Assembly: GCA_907163375.1 (NCBI GenBank)
Contig: CAJQUW010015400.1
Span: 248,001-312,000 of the forward strand
From: Prostheceraeus crozeri
Lineage: Eukaryota; Platyhelminthes; Polycladida; Euryleptidae
Length of the DNA stretch: 64,000 nucleotides
Direction: 5' to 3'
Position 1 is the stretch's first letter, and every line of letters starts with the position of its first letter. The position numbers and the translations under genes are program-made. A model generated the notes under the pieces. It searched no databases, was not told the origin of the DNA, and saw only the letters and a program-made list of their open reading frames with translations. Below are positions 36,601 to 51,300 of this stretch, one piece after another.

Positions 36601-39600
36601 GTACCTCTGCTAGCAGGATTAAGAGTCCTTATGCGTGAACTAATGGCGCTTATTTTAATGTTTATTCTGATTTGAATAACTGATTAATAACGATTAATTT
36701 GATGGCATTTTTTTAATATATATTTATTGTCGCAGCTTTCATTTTATAAATTATTAACTGTGGATTGAGGCTGCCTTTGTGCAGGGTCCCGCTAGGGTGG
36801 GTTTGAGTGTTCAGAGGTGAGGGACCGAAACACGATCGCCCTACCCTAGTCTCTGCTGATGACCTCAGGAGTTCAAGGTTAATATTTAAGTTCCAATCTT
36901 GATTATAGTTTAGAGTTTAAACTAATTAACCCTATGTATTTGACCTATTGGTTAGCGTATAACGTTTTAATTGTTACCATAGTACGTATAGAGTTGAAGG
37001 TGGTCTCGTTCCCCGCCTCTGTACCTCTGCTAGCAGGATTAAGAGTCCTTATGCGTGAACTAATGGCGTTTATTTTAATGTTTATTCTGATTTGAATAAC
37101 TGATTAATAACGATTAATTTGATGGCATTTTTTTAATATATATTTATTGTCGCAGCTTTCATTTTATAAATTATTAACTGTGGATTGAGGCTGCCTTTGT
37201 GCAGGGTCCCGCTAGGGTGGGTTTGAGTGTTCAGAGGTGAGGGACCGAAACACGATCGCCCTACCCTAGTCTCTGCTGATGACCTCAGGAGTTCAAGGTT
37301 AATATTTAAGTTCCAATCTTGATTATAGTTTAGAGTTTAAACTAATTAACCCTATGTATTTGACCTATTGGTTAGCGTATAACGTTTTAATTGTTACCAT
37401 AGTACGTATAGAGTTGAAGGTGGTCTCGTTCCCCGCCTCTGTACCTCTGCTAGCAGGATTAAGAGTCCTTATGCGTGAACTAATGGCGTTTATTTTAATG
37501 TTTATTCTGATTTGAATAACTGATTAATAACGATTAATTTGATGGCATTTTTTTAATATATATTTATTGTCGCAGCTTTCATTTTATAAATTATTAACTG
37601 TGGATTGAGGCTGCCTTTGTGCAGGGTCCCGCTAGGGTGGGTTTGAGTGTTCAGAGGTGAGGGACCGAAACACGATCGCCCTACCCTAGTCTCTGCTGAT
37701 GACCTCAGGAGTTCAAGGTTAATATTTAAGTTCCAATCTTGATTATAGTTTAGAGTTTAAACTAATTAACCCTATGTATTTGACCTATTGGTTAGCGTAT
37801 AACGTTTTAATTGTTACCATAGTACGTATAGAGTTGAAGGTGGTCTCGTTCCCCGCCTCTGTACCTCTGCTAGCAGGATTAAGAGTCCTTATGCGTGAAC
37901 TAATGGCGTTTATTTTAATGTTTATTCTGATTTGAATAACTGATTAATAACGATTAATTTGATGGCATTTTTTTAATATATATTTATTGTCGCAGCTTTC
38001 ATTTTATAAATTATTAACTGTGGATTGAGGCTGCCTTTGTGCAGGGTCCCGCTAGGGTGGGTTTGAGTGTTCAGAGGTGAGGGACCGAAACACGATCGCC
38101 CTACCCTAGTCTCTGCTGATGACCTCAGGAGTTCAAGGTTAATATTTAAGTTCCAATCTTGATTATAGTTTAGAGTTTAAACTAATTAACCCTATGTATT
38201 TGACCTATTGGTTAGCGTATAACGTTTTAATTGTTACCATAGTACGTATAGAGTTGAAGGTGGTCTCGTTCCCCGCCTCTGTACCTCTGCTAGCAGGATT
38301 AAGAGTCCTTATGCGTGAACTAATGGCGTTTATTTTAATGTTTATTCTGATTTGAATAACTGATTAATAACGATTAATTTGATGGCATTTTTTTAATATA
38401 TATTTATTGTCGCAGCTTTCATTTTATAAATTATTAACTGTGGATTGAGGCTGCCTTTGTGCAGGGTCCCGCTAGGGTGGGTTTGAGTGTTCAGAGGTGA
38501 GGGACCGAAACACGATCGCCCTACCCTAGTCTCTGCTGATGACCTCAGGAGTTCAAGGTTAATATTTAAGTTCCAATCTTGATTATAGTTTAGAGTTTAA
38601 ACTAATTAACCCTATGTATTTGACCTATTGGTTAGCGTATAACGTTTTAATTGTTACCATAGTACGTATAGAGTTGAAGGTGGTCTCGTTCCCCGCCTCT
38701 GTACCTCTGCTAGCAGGATTAAGAGTCCTTATGCGTGAACTAATGGCGTTTATTTTAATGTTTATTCTGATTTGAATAACTGATTAATAACGATTAATTT
38801 GATGGCATTTTTTTAATATATATTTATTGTCGCAGCTTTCATTTTATAAATTATTAACTGTGGATTGAGGCTGCCTTTGTGCAGGGTCCCGCTAGGGTGG
38901 GTTTGAGTGTTCAGAGGTGAGGGACCGAAACACGATCGCCCTACCCTAGTCTCTGCTGATGACCTCAGGAGTTCAAGGTTAATATTTAAGTTCCAATCTT
39001 GATTATAGTTTAGAGTTTAAACTAATTAACCCTATGTATTTGACCTATTGGTTAGCGTATAACGTTTTAATTGTTACCATAGTACGTATAGAGTTGAAGG
39101 TGGTCTCGTTCCCCGCCTCTGTACCTCTGCTAGCAGGATTAAGAGTCCTTATGCGTGAACTAATGGCGTTTATTTTAATGTTTATTCTGATTTGAATAAC
39201 TGATTAATAACGATTAATTTGATGGCATTTTTTTAATATATATTTATTGTCGCAGCTTTCATTTTATAAATTATTAACTGTGGATTGAGGCTGCCTTTGT
39301 GCAGGGTCCCGCTAGGGTGGGTTTGAGTGTTCAGAGGTGAGGGACCGAAACACGATCGCCCTACCCTAGTCTCTGCTGATGACCTCAGGAGTTCAAGGTT
39401 AATATTTAAGTTCCAATCTTGATTATAGTTTAGAGTTTAAACTAATTAACCCTATGTATTTGACCTATTGGTTAGCGTATAACGTTTTAATTGTTACCAT
39501 AGTACGTATAGAGTTGAAGGTGGTCTCGTTCCCCGCCTCTGTACCTCTGCTAGCAGGATTAAGAGTCCTTATGCGTGAACTAATGGCGTTTATTTTAATG

Positions 39601-42600
39601 TTTATTCTGATTTGAATAACTGATTAATAACGATTAATTTGATGGCATTTTTTTAATATATATTTATTGTCGCAGCTTTCATTTTATAAATTATTAACTG
39701 TGGATTGAGGCTGCCTTTGTGCAGGGTCCCGCTAGGGTGGGTTTGAGTGTTCAGAGGTGAGGGACCGAAACACGATCGCCCTACCCTAGTCTCTGCTGAT
39801 GACCTCAGGAGTTCAAGGTTAATATTTAAGTTCCAATCTTGATTATAGTTTAGAGTTTAAACTAATTAACCCTATGTATTTGACCTATTGGTTAGCGTAT
39901 AACGTTTTAATTGTTACCATAGTACGTATAGAGTTGAAGGTGGTCTCGTTCCCCGCCTCTGTACCTCTGCTAGCAGGATTAAGAGTCCTTATGCGTGAAC
40001 TAATGGCGTTTATTTTAATGTTTATTCTGATTTGAATAACTGATTAATAACGATTAATTTGATGGCATTTTTTTAATATATATTTATTGTCGCAGCTTTC
40101 ATTTTATAAATTATTAACTGTGGATTGAGGCTGCCTTTGTGCAGGGTCCCGCTAGGGTGGGTTTGAGTGTTCAGAGGTGAGGGACCGAAACACGATCGCC
40201 CTACCCTAGTCTCTGCTGATGACCTCAGGAGTTCAAGGTTAATATTTAAGTTCCAATCTTGATTATAGTTTAGAGTTTAAACTAATTAACCCTATGTATT
40301 TGACCTATTGGTTAGCGTATAACGTTTTAATTGTTACCATAGTACGTATAGAGTTGAAGGTGGTCTCGTTCCCCGCCTCTGTACCTCTGCTAGCAGGATT
40401 AAGAGTCCTTATGCGTGAACTAATGGCGTTTATTTTAATGTTTATTCTGATTTGAATAACTGATTAATAACGATTAATTTGATGGCATTTTTTTTATATT
40501 TATTGTCGCAGCTTTCATTTTATAAATTATTAACTGTGGATTGAGGCTGCCTTTGTGCAGGGTCCCGCTAGGGTGGGTTTGAGTGTTCAGAGGTGAGGGA
40601 CCGAAACACGATCGCCCTACCCTAGTCTCTGCTGATGACCTCAGGAGTTCAAGGTTAATATTTAAGTTCCAATCTTGATTATAGTTTAGAGTTTAAACTA
40701 ATTAACCCTATGTATTTGACCTATTGGTTAGCGTATAACGTTTTAATTGTTACCATAGTACGTATAGAGTTGAAGGTGGTCTCGTTCCCCGCCTCTGTAC
40801 CTCTGCTAGCAGGATTAAGAGTCCTTATGCGTGAACTAATGGCGCTTATTTTAATGTTTATTCTGATTTGAATAACTGATTAATAACGATTAATTTGATG
40901 GCATTTTTTTAATATATATTTATTGTCGCAGCTTTCATTTTATAAATTATTAACTGTGGATTGAGGCTGCCTTTGTGCAGGGTCCCGCTAGGGTGGGTTT
41001 GAGTGTTCAGAGGTGAGGGACCGAAACACGATCGCCCTACCCTAGTCTCTGCTGATGACCTCAGGAGTTCAAGGTTAATATTTAAGTTCCAATCTTGATT
41101 ATAGTTTAGAGTTTAAACTAATTAACCCTATGTATTTGACCTATTGGTTAGCGTATAACGTTTTAATTCTTACCATAGTACGTATAGAGTTGAAGGTGGT
41201 CTCGTTCCCCGCCTCTGTACCTCTGCTAGCAGGATTAAGAGTCCTTATGCGTGAACTAATGGCGCTTATTTTAATGTTTATTCTGATTTGAATAACTGAT
41301 TAATAACGATTAATTTGATGGCATTTTTTTAATATATATTTATTGTCGCAGCTTTCATTTTATAAATTATTAACTGTGGATTGAGGCTGCCTTTGTGCAG
41401 GGTCCCGCTAGGGTGGGTTTGAGTGTTCAGAGGTGAGGGACCGAAACACGATCGCCCTACCCTAGTCTCTGCTGATGACCTCAGGAGTTCAAGGTTAATA
41501 TTTAAGTTCCAATCTTGATTATAGTTTAGAGTTTAAACTAATTAACCCTATGTATTTGACCTATTGGTTAGCGTATAACGTTTTAATTGTTACCATAGTA
41601 CGTATAGAGTTGAAGGTGGTCTCGTTCCCCGCCTCTGTACCTCTGCTAGCAGGATTAAGAGTCCTTATGCGTGAACTAATGGCGTTTATTTTAATGTTTA
41701 TTCTGATTTGAATAACTGATTAATAACGATTAATTTGATGGCATTTTTTTAATATATATTTATTGTCGCAGCTTTCATTTTATAAATTATTAACTGTGGA
41801 TTGAGGCTGCCTTTGTGCAGGGTCCCGCTAGGGTGGGTTTGAGTGTTCAGAGGTGAGGGACCGAAACACGATCGCCCTACCCTAGTCTCTGCTGATGACC
41901 TCAGGAGTTCAAGGTTAATATTTAAGTTCCAATCTTGATTATAGTTTAGAGTTTAAACTAATTAACCCTATGTATTTGACCTATTGGTTAGCGTATAACG
42001 TTTTAATTGTTACCATAGTACGTATAGAGTTGAAGGTGGTCTCGTTCCCCGCCTCTGTACCTCTGCTAGCAGGATTAAGAGTCCTTATGCGTGAACTAAT
42101 GGCGTTTATTTTAATGTTTATTCTGATTTGAATAACTGATTAATAACGATTAATTTGATGGCATTTTTTTAATATATATTTATTGTCGCAGCTTTCATTT
42201 TATAAATTATTAACTGTGGATTGAGGCTGCCTTTGTGCAGGGTCCCGCTAGGGTGGGTTTGAGTGTTCAGAGGTGAGGGACCGAAACACGATCGCCCTAC
42301 CCTAGTCTCTGCTGATGACCTCAGGAGTTCAAGGTTAATATTTAAGTTCCAATCTTGATTATAGTTTAGAGTTTAAACTAATTAACCCTATGTATTTGAC
42401 CTATTGGTTAGCGTATAACGTTTTAATTGTTACCATAGTACGTATAGAGTTGAAGGTGGTCTCGTTCCCCGCCTCTGTACCTCTGCTAGCAGGATTAAGA
42501 GTCCTTATGCGTGAACTAATGGCGTTTATTTTAATGTTTATTCTGATTTGAATAACTGATTAATAACGATTAATTTGATGGCATTTTTTTAATATATATT

Positions 42601-45370
42601 TATTGTCGCAGCTTTCATTTTATAAATTATTAACTGTGGATTGAGGCTGCCTTTGTGCAGGGTCCCGCTAGGGTGGGTTTGAGTGTTCAGAGGTGAGGGA
42701 CCGAAACACGATCGCCCTACCCTAGTCTCTGCTGATGACCTCAGGAGTTCAAGGTTAATATTTAAGTTCCAATCTTGATTATAGTTTAGAGTTTAAACTA
42801 ATTAACCCTATGTATTTGACCTATTGGTTAGCGTATAACGTTTTAATTGTTACCATAGTACGTATAGAGTTGAAGGTGGTCTCGTTCCCCGCCTCTGTAC
42901 CTCTGCTAGCAGGATTAAGAGTCCTTATGCGTGAACTAATGGCGTTTATTTTAATGTTTATTCTGATTTGAATAACTGATTAATAACGATTAATTTGATG
43001 GCATTTTTTTAATATATATTTATTGTCGCAGCTTTCATTTTATAAATTATTAACTGTGGATTGAGGCTGCCTTTGTGCAGGGTCCCGCTAGGGTGGGTTT
43101 GAGTGTTCAGAGGTGAGGGACCGAAACACGATCGCCCTACCCTAGTCTCTGCTGATGACCTCAGGAGTTCAAGGTTAATATTTAAGTTCCAATCTTGATT
43201 ATAGTTTAGAGTTTAAACTAATTAACCCTATGTATTTGACCTATTGGTTAGCGTATAACGTTTTAATTGTTACCATAGTACGTATAGAGTTGAAGGTGGT
43301 CTCGTTCCCCGCCTCTGTACCTCTGCTAGCAGGATTAAGAGTCCTTATGCGTGAACTAATGGCGTTTATTTTAATGTTTATTCTGATTTGAATAACTGAT
43401 TAATAACGATTAATTTGATGGCATTTTTTTAATATATATTTATTGTCGCAGCTTTCATTTTATAAATTATTAACTGTGGATTGAGGCTGCCTTTGTGCAG
43501 GGTCCCGCTAGGGTGGGTTTGAGTGTTCAGAGGTGAGGGACCGAAACACGATCGCCCTACCCTAGTCTCTGCTGATGACCTCAGGAGTTCAAGGTTAATA
43601 TTTAAGTTCCAATCTTGATTATAGTTTAGAGTTTAAACTAATTAACCCTATGTATTTGACCTATTGGTTAGCGTATAACGTTTTAATTCTTACCATAGTA
43701 CGTATAGAGTTGAAGGTGGTCTCGTTCCCCGCCTCTGTACCTCTGCTAGCAGGATTAAGAGTCCTTATGCGTGAACTAATGGCGTTTATTTTAATGTTTA
43801 TTCTGATTTGAATAACTGATTAATAACGATTAATTTGATGGCATTTTTTTAATATATATTTATTGTCGCAGCTTTCATTTTATAAATTATTAACTGTGGA
43901 TTGAGGCTGCCTTTGTGCAGGGTCCCGCTAGGGTGGGTTTGAGTGTTCAGAGGTGAGAGACCGAAACACGATCGCCCTACCCTAGTCTCTGCTGATGACC
44001 TCAGGAGTTCAAGGTTAATATTTAAGTTCCAATCTTGATTATAGTTTAGAGTTTAAACTAATTAACCCTATGTATTTGACCTATTGGTTAGCGTATAACG
44101 TTTTAATTGTTACCATAGTACGTATAGAGTTGAAGGTGGTCTCGTTCCCCGCCTCTGTACCTCTGCTAGCAGGATTAAGAGTCCTTATGCGTGAACTAAT
44201 GGCGTTTATTTTAATGTTTATTCTGATTTGAATAACTGATTAATAACGATTAATTTGATGGCATTTTTTTAATATATATTTATTGTCGCAGCTTTCATTT
44301 TATAAATTATTAACTGTGGATTGAGGCTGCCTTTGTGCAGGGTCCCGCTAGGGTGGGTTTGAGTGTTCAGAGGTGAGGGACCGAAACACGATCGCCCTAC
44401 CCTAGTCTCTGCTGATGACCTCAGGAGTTCAAGGTTAATATTTAAGTTCCAATCTTGATTATAGTTTAGAGTTTAAACTAATTAACTCTATGTATTTGAC
44501 CTATTGGTTAGCGTATAACGTTTTAATTGTTACCATAGTACGTATAGAGTTGAAGGTGGTCTCGTTCCCCGCCTCTGTACCTCTGCTAGCAGGATTAAGA
44601 GTCCTTATGCGTGAACTAATGGCGTTTATTTTAATGTTTATTCTGATTTGAATAACTGATTAATAACGATTAATTTGATGGCATTTTTTTAATATATATT
44701 TATTGTCGCAGCTTTCATTTTATAAATTATTAACTGTGGATTGAGGCTGCCTTTGTGCAGGGTCCCGCTAGGGTGGGTTTGAGTGTTCAGAGGTGAGGGA
44801 CCGAAACACGATCGCCCTACCCTAGTCTCTGCTGATGACCTCAGGAGTTCAAGGTTAATATTTAAGTTCCAATCTTGATTATAGTTTAGAGTTTAAACTA
44901 ATTAACCCTATGTATTTGACCTATTGGTTAGCGTATAACGTTTTAATTGTTACCATAGTACGTATAGAGTTGAAGGTGGTCTCGTTCCCCGCCTCTGTAC
45001 CTCTGCTAGCAGGATTAAGAGTCCTTATGCGTGAACTAATGGCGTTTATTTTAATGTTTATTCTGATTTGAATAACTGATTAATAACGATTAATTTGATG
45101 GCATTTTTTTAATATATATTTATTGTCGCAGCTTTCATTTTATAAATTATTAACTGTGGATTGAGGCTGCCTTTGTGCAGGGTCCCGCTAGGGTGGGTTT
45201 GAGTGTTCAGAGGTGAGGGACCGAAACACGATCGCCCTACCCTAGTCTCTGCTGATGACCTCAGGAGTTCAAGGTTAATATTTAAGTTCCAATCTTGATT
45301 ATAGTTTAGAGTTTCAACTAATTAACCCTATGTATTTGACCTATTGGTTAGCGCATAACGTTTTAATTCT
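30605..45370. repeat. 420-bp satellite array, about 35 copies
   Basis: The array begins with 15 bp seen only once (GGATTATAGTAATAA), then runs as head-to-tail units of about 420 bp from 30620. Anchors such as GGTGGTCTCGTTCCCC recur at 30725, 31145, 31563 and so on. Units differ by rare single substitutions (TTAATTGTTACC or TTAATTCTTACC; GGCGTTTATT or GGCGCTTATT) and by the length of an AT tract after GATGGCATTTTTTT, giving units of about 414, 418 and 420 bp. From about 36.9 to 40.4 kb consecutive units look identical by eye. The last, partial copy (45290-45370) carries extra substitutions. No ORF is conserved. The unit has a CTGCTAGCAG palindrome and a potential pseudoknot. Confidence 0.95.
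30930..30995 (+). other. Potential RNA pseudoknot in the 420-bp unit (representative)
   Basis: GGTCCC (30931-30936) is complementary to GGGACC (30967-30972). CTAGGGTGGG (30938-30947) is complementary to CCCTACCCTAG (30986-30995, one G-T pair). The order arm1, arm2, arm1', arm2' is that of an H-type pseudoknot if the plus strand is transcribed. It is present in essentially every unit. Confidence 0.4.
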
Positions 45371-48300
45371 TCATTACATTTTATTACACAGTAGACCTGT
45401 AGCTCAAAATAGTTCCTATCGTACTTATTAACCATCAACCACCCTACGTCAAATCGAATTATGAAACAGATGTATCGCCTCTTCATCAACACGAATTGAT
45501 TTTACAGCACGATAAATATAAACCACATTGAAATCGGTCATTCAATTTTCCTTAAATACATCACTCTGGTCACTTCCTACTTCCTATAAAAGTGATATCT
45601 GAATCACGCTACAAGACAGACAACTTATCGACGCCTGAAATTCCTGCACCCCGCTTTAGAACCTGTAGCAGCCATCTTGCGCAACCCGCTTTCAAGTACA
45701 ACTGTGTAAAATCAGACTTTAAGCAGACTGCATACGTATTAGATAACCAGATGTCAAATATAGACCGTCGCATTATACTCTATAACAACTTGGTTAATGA
45801 TGCAGGGCAGTAATTTTCATGGCTTATCTTGTACTTCAGAGAAAATGCATATTTCTTGCAGACTTCACGACTTCAGTGAACCCCGGTTTCCAGTATCGTA
45901 GTAAATACAAGAACTCAAATAACAAACGCAGGCATTACGTTTAATTAAACGACAAGGACTTTAACACAAAAGAAACTTAATACAATACTCTAACTCTTCA
46001 TTACATTTTATTACACAGTAGACCTGTAGCTCAAAATAGTTCCTATCGTACTTATTAATCATCAACAACCCTACGTCAAATCGAATTATGAAACAGATGT
46101 ATCGCCTCTTCATCAACACGAATTGATTTTAAAGCACGGTAAATATCAACCACATTGAAATCGGTCATTCAATTTTCCTTAAATACATCACTCTGGTCAC
46201 TTCCTACTTCCTATAAAAGTGATATCTGAACCACGCTACAAGACAGACAACTTATCGACGCCTGAAATTCCTGCACCCCGCTTTAGAACCTGTAGCAGCC
46301 ATCTTGCGCAACCCGCTTTCAAGTACAACTGTGTAAAATCAGACTTTAAGCAGACTGCATACGTATTAGATAACCAGATGTCAAATATAGACCGTCGCAT
46401 TATACTCTATAACAACTTGGTTAATGATGCAGGGCAGTAGTTTTCATGGCTTATCTTGTACTTCAGAGAAAATGCATATTTCTTGCAGACTTCACGACTT
46501 CAGTGAACCCCGGTTTCCAGTATCGTAGTAAATACAAGAACTCAAATAACAAACGCAGGCATTACGTTTAATTAAACGACAAGGACTTTAACACAAAAGA
46601 AACTTAATACAATACTCTAACTCTTCATTACATTTTATTACACAGTAGACCTGTAGCTCAAAATAGTTCCTATCCTACTCATTATCCATCAACCACCCTA
46701 CGTCAAATCGAATTATGAAACAGATGTATCGCCTCTTCATCAACACGAATTGATTTTAAAGCACGATAAATATAAACCACATTGAAATCGGTCATTCAAA
46801 TTTCCTTAAATACATCACTCTGGTCGCTTCCTACTTCCTATAAAAGTGATATCTGAACCACGCTACAAGACAGACAACTTATCGACGCCTGAAATTCCTG
46901 CACCCCGCTTTAGAACCTGTAGCAGCCATCTTGCGCAACCCGCTTTCAAGTACAACTGTGTAAAATCAGACTTTAAGCAGACTGCATACGTATTAGATAA
47001 CCAGATGTCAAATATAGACCGTCGCATTATACTCTATAACAACTTGGTTAATGATGCAGGGCAGTAATTTTCATGGCTTATCTTGTACTTCAGAGAAAAT
47101 GCATATTTCTTGCAGACTTCACGACTTCAGTGAACCCCGGTTTCCAGTATCGTAGTAAATACAAGAACTCAAATAACAAACGCAGGCATTACGTTTAATT
47201 AAACGACAAGGACTTTAACACAAAAGAAACTTAATACAATACTCTAACTCTTCATTACATTTTATTACACAGTAGACCTGTAGCTCAAAATAGTTCCTAT
47301 CGTACTTATTAATCATCAACAACCCTACGTCAAATCGAATTATGAAACAGATGTATCGCCTCTTCATCAACACGAATTGATTTTAAAGCACGATAAATAT
47401 AAACCACATTGAAATCGGTCATTCAATTTTCCTTAAATACATCACTCTGGTCACTTCCTACTTCCTATAAAAGTGATATCTGAACCACGCTACAAGACAG
47501 ACAACTTATCGACGCCTGAAATTCCTGCACCCCGCTTTAGAACCTGTAGCAGCCATCTTGCGCAACCCGCTTTCAAGTACAACTGTGTAAAATCAGACTT
47601 TAAGCAGACTGCATACGTATTAGATAACCAGATGTCAAATATAAACCGTCGCATTATACTCTATAACAACTTGGTTAATGATGCAGGGCAGTAATTTTCA
47701 TGGCTTATCTTGTACTTCAGAGAAAATGCATATTTCTTGCAGACTTCACGACTTCAGTGAACCCCGGTTTCCAGTATCGTAGTAAATACAAGAACTCAAA
47801 TAACAAACGCAGGCATTACGTTTAATTAAACGACAAGGACTTTAACACAAAAGAAACTTAATACAATACTCTAACTCTTCATTACATTTTATTACACAGT
47901 AGACCTGTAGCTCAAAATAGTTCCTATCGTACTTATTAATCATCAACCACCCTACGTCAAATCGAATTATGAAACAGATGTATCGCCTCTTCATCAACAC
48001 GAATTGATTTTAAAGCACGATAAATATCAACCACATTGAAATCGGTCATTCAATTTTCCTTAAATACATCACTCTGGTCACTTCCTACTTCCTATAAAAG
48101 TGATATCTGAACCACGCTACAAGACAGACAACTTATCGACGCCTGAAATTCCTGCACCCCGCTTTAGAACCTGTAGCAGCCATCTTGCGCAACCCGCTTT
48201 CAAGTACAACTGTGTAAAATCAGACTTTAAGCAGACTGCATACGTATTAGATAACCAGATGTCAAATATAGACCGTCGCATTATACTCTATAACAACTTG

Positions 48301-51300
48301 GTTAATGATGCAGGGCAGTAATTTTCATGGCTTATCTTGTACTTCAGAGAAAATGCATATTTCTTGCAGACTTCACGACTTCAGTGAACCCCGGTTTCCA
48401 GTATCGTAGTAAATACAAGAACTCAAATAACAAACGCAGGCATTACGTTTAATTAAACGACAAGGACTTTAACACAAAAGAAACTTAATACAATACTCTA
48501 ACTCTTCATTACATTTTATTACACAGTAGACCTGTAGCTCAAAATAGTTCCTATCGTACTTATTAATCATCAACCACCCTACGTCAAATCGAATTATGAA
48601 ACAGATGTATCGCCTCTTCATCAACACGAATTGATTTTAAAGCACGATAAATATCAACCACATTGAAATCGGTCATTCAATTTTCCTTAAATACATCACT
48701 CTGGTCACTTCCTACTTCCTATAAAAGTGATATCTGAACCACGCTACAAGACAGACAACTTATCGACGCCTGAAATTCCTGCACCCCGCTTTAGAACCTG
48801 TAGCAGCCATCTTGCGCAACCCGCTTTCAAGTACAACTGTGTAAAATCAGACTTTAAGCAGACTGCATACGTATTAGATAACCAGATGTCAAATATAGAC
48901 CGTCGCATTATACTCTATAACAACTTGGTTAATGATGCAGGGCAGTAATTTTCATGGCTTATCTTGTACTTCAGAGAAAATGCATATTTCTTGCAGACTT
49001 CACGACTTCAGTGAACCCCGGTTTCCAGTATCGTAGTAAATACAAGAACTCAAATAACAAACGCAGGCATTACGTTTAATTAAACGACAAGGACTTTAAC
49101 ACAAAAGAAACTTAATACAATACTCTAACTCTTCATTACATTTTATTACACAGTAGACCTGTAGCTCAAAATAGTTCCTATCGTACTTATTAATCATCAA
49201 CAACCCTACGTCAAATCGAATTATGAAACAGATGTATCGCCTCTTCATCAACACGAATTGATTTTAAAGCACGGTAAATATCAACCACATTGAAATCGGT
49301 CATTCAATTTTCCTTAAATACATCACTCTGGTCACTTCCTACTTCCTATAAAAGTGATATCTGAACCACGCTACAAGACAGACAACTTATCGACGCCTGA
49401 AATTCCTGCACCCCGCTTTAGAACCTGTAGCAGCCATCTTGCGCAACCCGCTTTCAAGTACAACTGTGTAAAATCAGACTTTAAGCAGACTGCATACGTA
49501 TTAGATAACCAGATGTCAAATATAGACCGTCGCATTATACTCTATAACAACTTGGTTAATGATGCAGGGCAGTAGTTTTCATGGCTTATCTTGTACTTCA
49601 GAGAAAATGCATATTTCTTGCAGACTTCACGACTTCAGTGAACCCCGGTTTCCAGTATCGTAGTAAATACAAGAACTCAAATAACAAACGCAGGCATTAC
49701 GTTTAATTAAACGACAAGGACTTTAACACAAAAGAAACTTAATACAATACTCTAACTCTTCATTACATTTTATTACACAGTAGACCTGTAGCTCAAAATA
49801 GTTCCTATCGTACTTATTAATCATCAACCACCCTACGTCAAATCGAATTATGAAACAGATGTATCGCCTCTTCATCAACACGAATTGATTTTAAAGCACG
49901 ATAAATATCAACCACATTGAAATCGGTCATTCAATTTTCCTTAAATACATCACTCTGGTCACTTCCTACTTCCTATAAAAGTGATATCTGAACCACGCTA
50001 CAAGACAGACAACTTATCGACGCCTGAAATTCCTGCACCCCGCTTTAGAACCTGTAGCAGCCATCTTGCGCAACCCGCTTTCAAGTACAACTGTGTAAAA
50101 TCAGACTTTAAGCAGACTGCATACGTATTAGATAACCAGATGTCAAATATAGACCGTCGCATTATACTCTATAACAACTTGGTTAATGATGCAGGGCAGT
50201 AATTTTCATGGCTTATCTTGTACTTCAGAGAAAATGCATATTTCTTGCAGACTTCACGACTTCAGTGAACCCCGGTTTCCAGTATCGTAGTAAATACAAG
50301 AACTCAAATAACAAACGCAGGCATTACGTTTAATTAAACGACAAGGACTTTAACACAAAAGAAACTTAATACAATACTCTAACTCTTCATTACATTTTAT
50401 TACACAGTAGACCTGTAGCTCAAAATAGTTCCTATCGTACTTATTAATCATCAACCACCCTACGTCAAATCGAATTATGAAACAGATGTATCGCCTCTTC
50501 ATCAACACGAATTGATTTTAAAGCACGATAAATATCAACCACATTGAAATCGGTCATTCAATTTTCCTTAAATACATCACTCTGGTCACTTCCTACTTCC
50601 TATAAAAGTGATATCTGAACCACGCTACAAGACAGACAACTTATCGACGCCTGAAATTCCTGCACCCCGCTTTAGAACCTGTAGCAGCCATCTTGCGCAA
50701 CCCGCTTTCAAGTACAACTGTGTAAAATCAGACTTTAAGCAGACTGCATACGTATTAGATAACCAGATGTCAAATATAGACCGTCGCATTATACTCTATA
50801 ACAACTTGGTTAATGATGCAGGGCAGTAATTTTCATGGCTTATCTTGTACTTCAGAGAAAATGCATATTTCTTGCAGACTTCACGACTTCAGTGAACACC
50901 GGTTTCCAGTATCGTAGTAAATACAAGAACTCAAATAACAAACGCAGGCATTACGTTTAATTAAACGACAAGGACTTTAACACAAAAGAAACTTAATACA
51001 ATACTCTAACTCTTCATTACATTTTATTACACAGTAGACCTGTAGCTCAAAATAGTTCCTATCGTACTTATTAATCATCAACAACCCTACGTCAAATCGA
51101 ATTATGAAACAGATGTATCGCCTCTTCATCAACACGAATTGATTTTAAAGCACGGTAAATATCAACCACATTGAAATCGGTCATTCAATTTTCCTTAAAT
51201 ACATCACTCTGGTCACTTCCTACTTCCTATAAAAGTGATATCTGAACCACGCTACAAGACAGACAACTTATCGACGCCTGAAATTCCTGCACCCCGCTTT

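Noticed and set aside
45592-45813. 73-codon frame in each 627-bp unit as a protein gene
   Set aside because: It starts with GTG, and the first ATG is at codon 54. Inter-copy changes are replacements or frame-breaking indels, and nothing recognisable is encoded.
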